From Clostridia bacterium (GTDB taxonomy: Bacteria; Bacillota; Clostridia; Oscillospirales; Acutalibacteraceae): a stretch of 64,000 bases of DNA. A program made the translations under genes and the position numbers. The notes under the pieces were generated by a model. It made no database searches and was not told the origin of the DNA. It saw only the letters and a program-made list of their open reading frames with translations. Every line of letters begins with the position of its first letter. The first letter of the stretch is position 1. Where the stretch lies: assembly GCA_017399535.1 (NCBI GenBank), contig JAFQBX010000034.1:62001-126000 (forward strand). The letters are read 5' to 3'. This document shows positions 63,005 through 64,000 of the stretch, piece by piece.

Positions 63005-63517
63005 ATGGCCGAAAATAATATTCGAAATCAGAGATGGTCACAAAGCGGATTTGCTAACCGAGGGGATAGTGGGCGACAAAGGGAAACTCAGAATACGAAA
63101 AATCGAAACGAGCATCGCGGAGTAGGGCATAGCAATGAGCAAAGGGCGGAGCAACCGCCTACCAACCGGTCTCGGCCGATAATGCCCGATTACGTTCGAC
63201 CGCTCAGAAACGCGGCATCGTCAACGCATCAACCAACTTTGTCTCGTCAATCCGCACCCTTACACCAGCCCCAATCACCGCACCAATCTCCGCCACCGCA
63301 CCAGCCCCAATCACCGCACCAATCTCCGCCACAGCATCAACCTCCACCACCGAGCCGCACTGCAAAAAGCGGTCTCGGCGGCTTTTTAGACAAACTCAAT
63401 CTTAAAAATTTTGATTTAGACGCCGACAGAGCGCTAATTATAATGATGATGGCGCTTTTGCAAAAGGAAACCTTTGACGAAACGCTTATGTTAGCGCTGC
63501 TTTATATAATGCTTTGA
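63005..63517 (+). CDS. Low-complexity protein with conserved C-terminal tail
   Basis: A 170-residue protein. The N-terminal two thirds is basic, then proline/glutamine/histidine-rich with a tandem HQPQSPHQSPPP-type repeat. The C-terminal 40 residues (LNLKNFDLDADRALIIMMMALLQ, then LMLALLYIML) are hydrophobic and ordered. The frame opens at 62984; the ATG at 63005 has the better upstream site (GAGCGGTG). Third member of the cassette. Unknown function. Confidence 0.6.
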   Translation: MAENNIRNQRWSQSGFANRGDSGRQRETQNTKNRNEHRGVGHSNEQRAEQPPTNRSRPIMPDYVRPLRNAASSTHQPTLSRQSAPLHQPQSPHQSPPPHQPQSPHQSPPQHQPPPPSRTAKSGLGGFLDKLNLKNFDLDADRALIIMMMALLQKETFDETLMLALLYIML

Positions 63518-63573
63518 TTTTTTATACCGAAATCTGCCAATAATACTCTTACAATACGATAAGGAGAAAAAAT

Positions 63574-64000
63574 ATGGCGGATTACAATTACTTAAAGGAC
63601 AGAATAAGGGAAATGAGCATACCGTCAATGCTTTATACGGCAAGGGCGGTCAGAGATAGAAGTAACAAAAGTACAATCGGTACGGTTGCCGATATGGTCA
63701 GGTGCGGAATAAAATATTCGGCAGGTTACACCGATTATTACAACTGTGGCTTTGAAACAAAAAATGCTGCCGAGCGAAAAACCACCATTACTCGAGGAGT
63801 AAATAACGGCTATGTAAAGGCACTCAACAGCGGCGAATTACGGGATTGCTTTAATGACAAGCGTCAGTTTTACCGCCTTTATGCCGATTTTATTTCACGT
63901 GATTGGCTCGATTTAGAAAGGGCAAATGCACATCAATTGCAAAAATTTTTAGGGGGTGATACTACGGCAGTGGTTAGATCCTCTGATACAAAAACGGAAA
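63574..64000 (+). CDS. Sugar-transfer associated ATP-grasp protein, N-terminal part
   Basis: At least 142 residues, running off the window without a stop. DMVRCGIKYSAGYTDYYNCGF, and FNDKRQFYRLYADFISRDWLDL, match the N-terminal half of the ATPgrasp_ST family (YheC-like, linked to sugar transfer in exopolysaccharide clusters). The ATP-binding core is outside the window. AAGGAGA is well placed. First of a probable downstream surface-polysaccharide cluster. Confidence 0.78.
   Translation, partial: MADYNYLKDRIREMSIPSMLYTARAVRDRSNKSTIGTVADMVRCGIKYSAGYTDYYNCGFETKNAAERKTTITRGVNNGYVKALNSGELRDCFNDKRQFYRLYADFISRDWLDLERANAHQLQKFLGGDTTAVVRSSDTKTE

Overview
The window looks like a chromosomal segment of an anaerobic, Gram-positive, low-to-mid GC Firmicute of the class Clostridia, close to the Oscillospiraceae/Ruminococcaceae. 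Reasons: GatCAB instead of glutaminyl-tRNA synthetase, an IreB homologue, clostridial-type PurL and PyrI, lysine and ZTP riboswitches, strong AGGAGG-type ribosome sites, and a cohesin/dockerin pair. It is mostly housekeeping, with three accessory patches. I saw no insertion sequence, prophage, CRISPR array, rRNA or tRNA.

Layout. 1-2500: a ribbon-helix-helix protein, two tiny membrane proteins, and an operon with a secreted nuclease lipoprotein. 2505-11478 (minus strand): a pyrimidine operon in the order pyrC-carB-pyrK-pyrD-pyrF-pyrE-pyrB-pyrI, without carA. 11503-22968 (minus): a purine operon purE-purC-purF-purM-purN-purO-type IMP cyclohydrolase-AICAR transformylase-purD-purL, led by a ZTP riboswitch with a terminator. 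Its PurF lacks the glutaminase cysteine. 23156-24789: lysA under a lysine riboswitch. 25059-28604 (minus): an EF-G-like GTPase without the catalytic histidine, and rpsF-ssb-rpsR. 28672-35011 (plus): secA-gatC-gatA-gatB and ireB.

35072-39467 (minus): a membrane-anchored cohesin protein next to a secreted dockerin-bearing glucosaminidase, probably a cell-wall-remodelling complex, plus a membrane protein. 39549-42552 (minus): GtrA-like protein, MFS carrier and membrane GDPD. 42596-49220: a surface locus with three zinc-ribbon membrane proteins, two of them with PVQQ repeats, around a giant acyltransferase-CapA-SGNH fusion. 49323-51513 (minus): greA-lysS. 51500-52273 (minus): an unrecognised gene. 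52417-58438 (plus): rarA, two bacterial PH-domain proteins, metG, tatD.

58441-59348 is intergenic apart from one small membrane protein and holds two strongly structured stretches. The second, 59126-59329, is a regular array of hairpins separated by 9-base spacers that reverse orientation at a centre; it is the most unexplained signal here. 59348-62284 (minus): glycogen phosphorylase and a metallophosphoesterase. 62338-64000 (plus): three small unknown proteins, then the start of a sugar-transfer-type ATP-grasp gene that runs off the window.

The purine and pyrimidine blocks together give nearly the whole de novo nucleotide supply. ZTP sensing links purine synthesis to one-carbon status, because the operon encodes the enzyme that consumes ZMP with formyl-THF.
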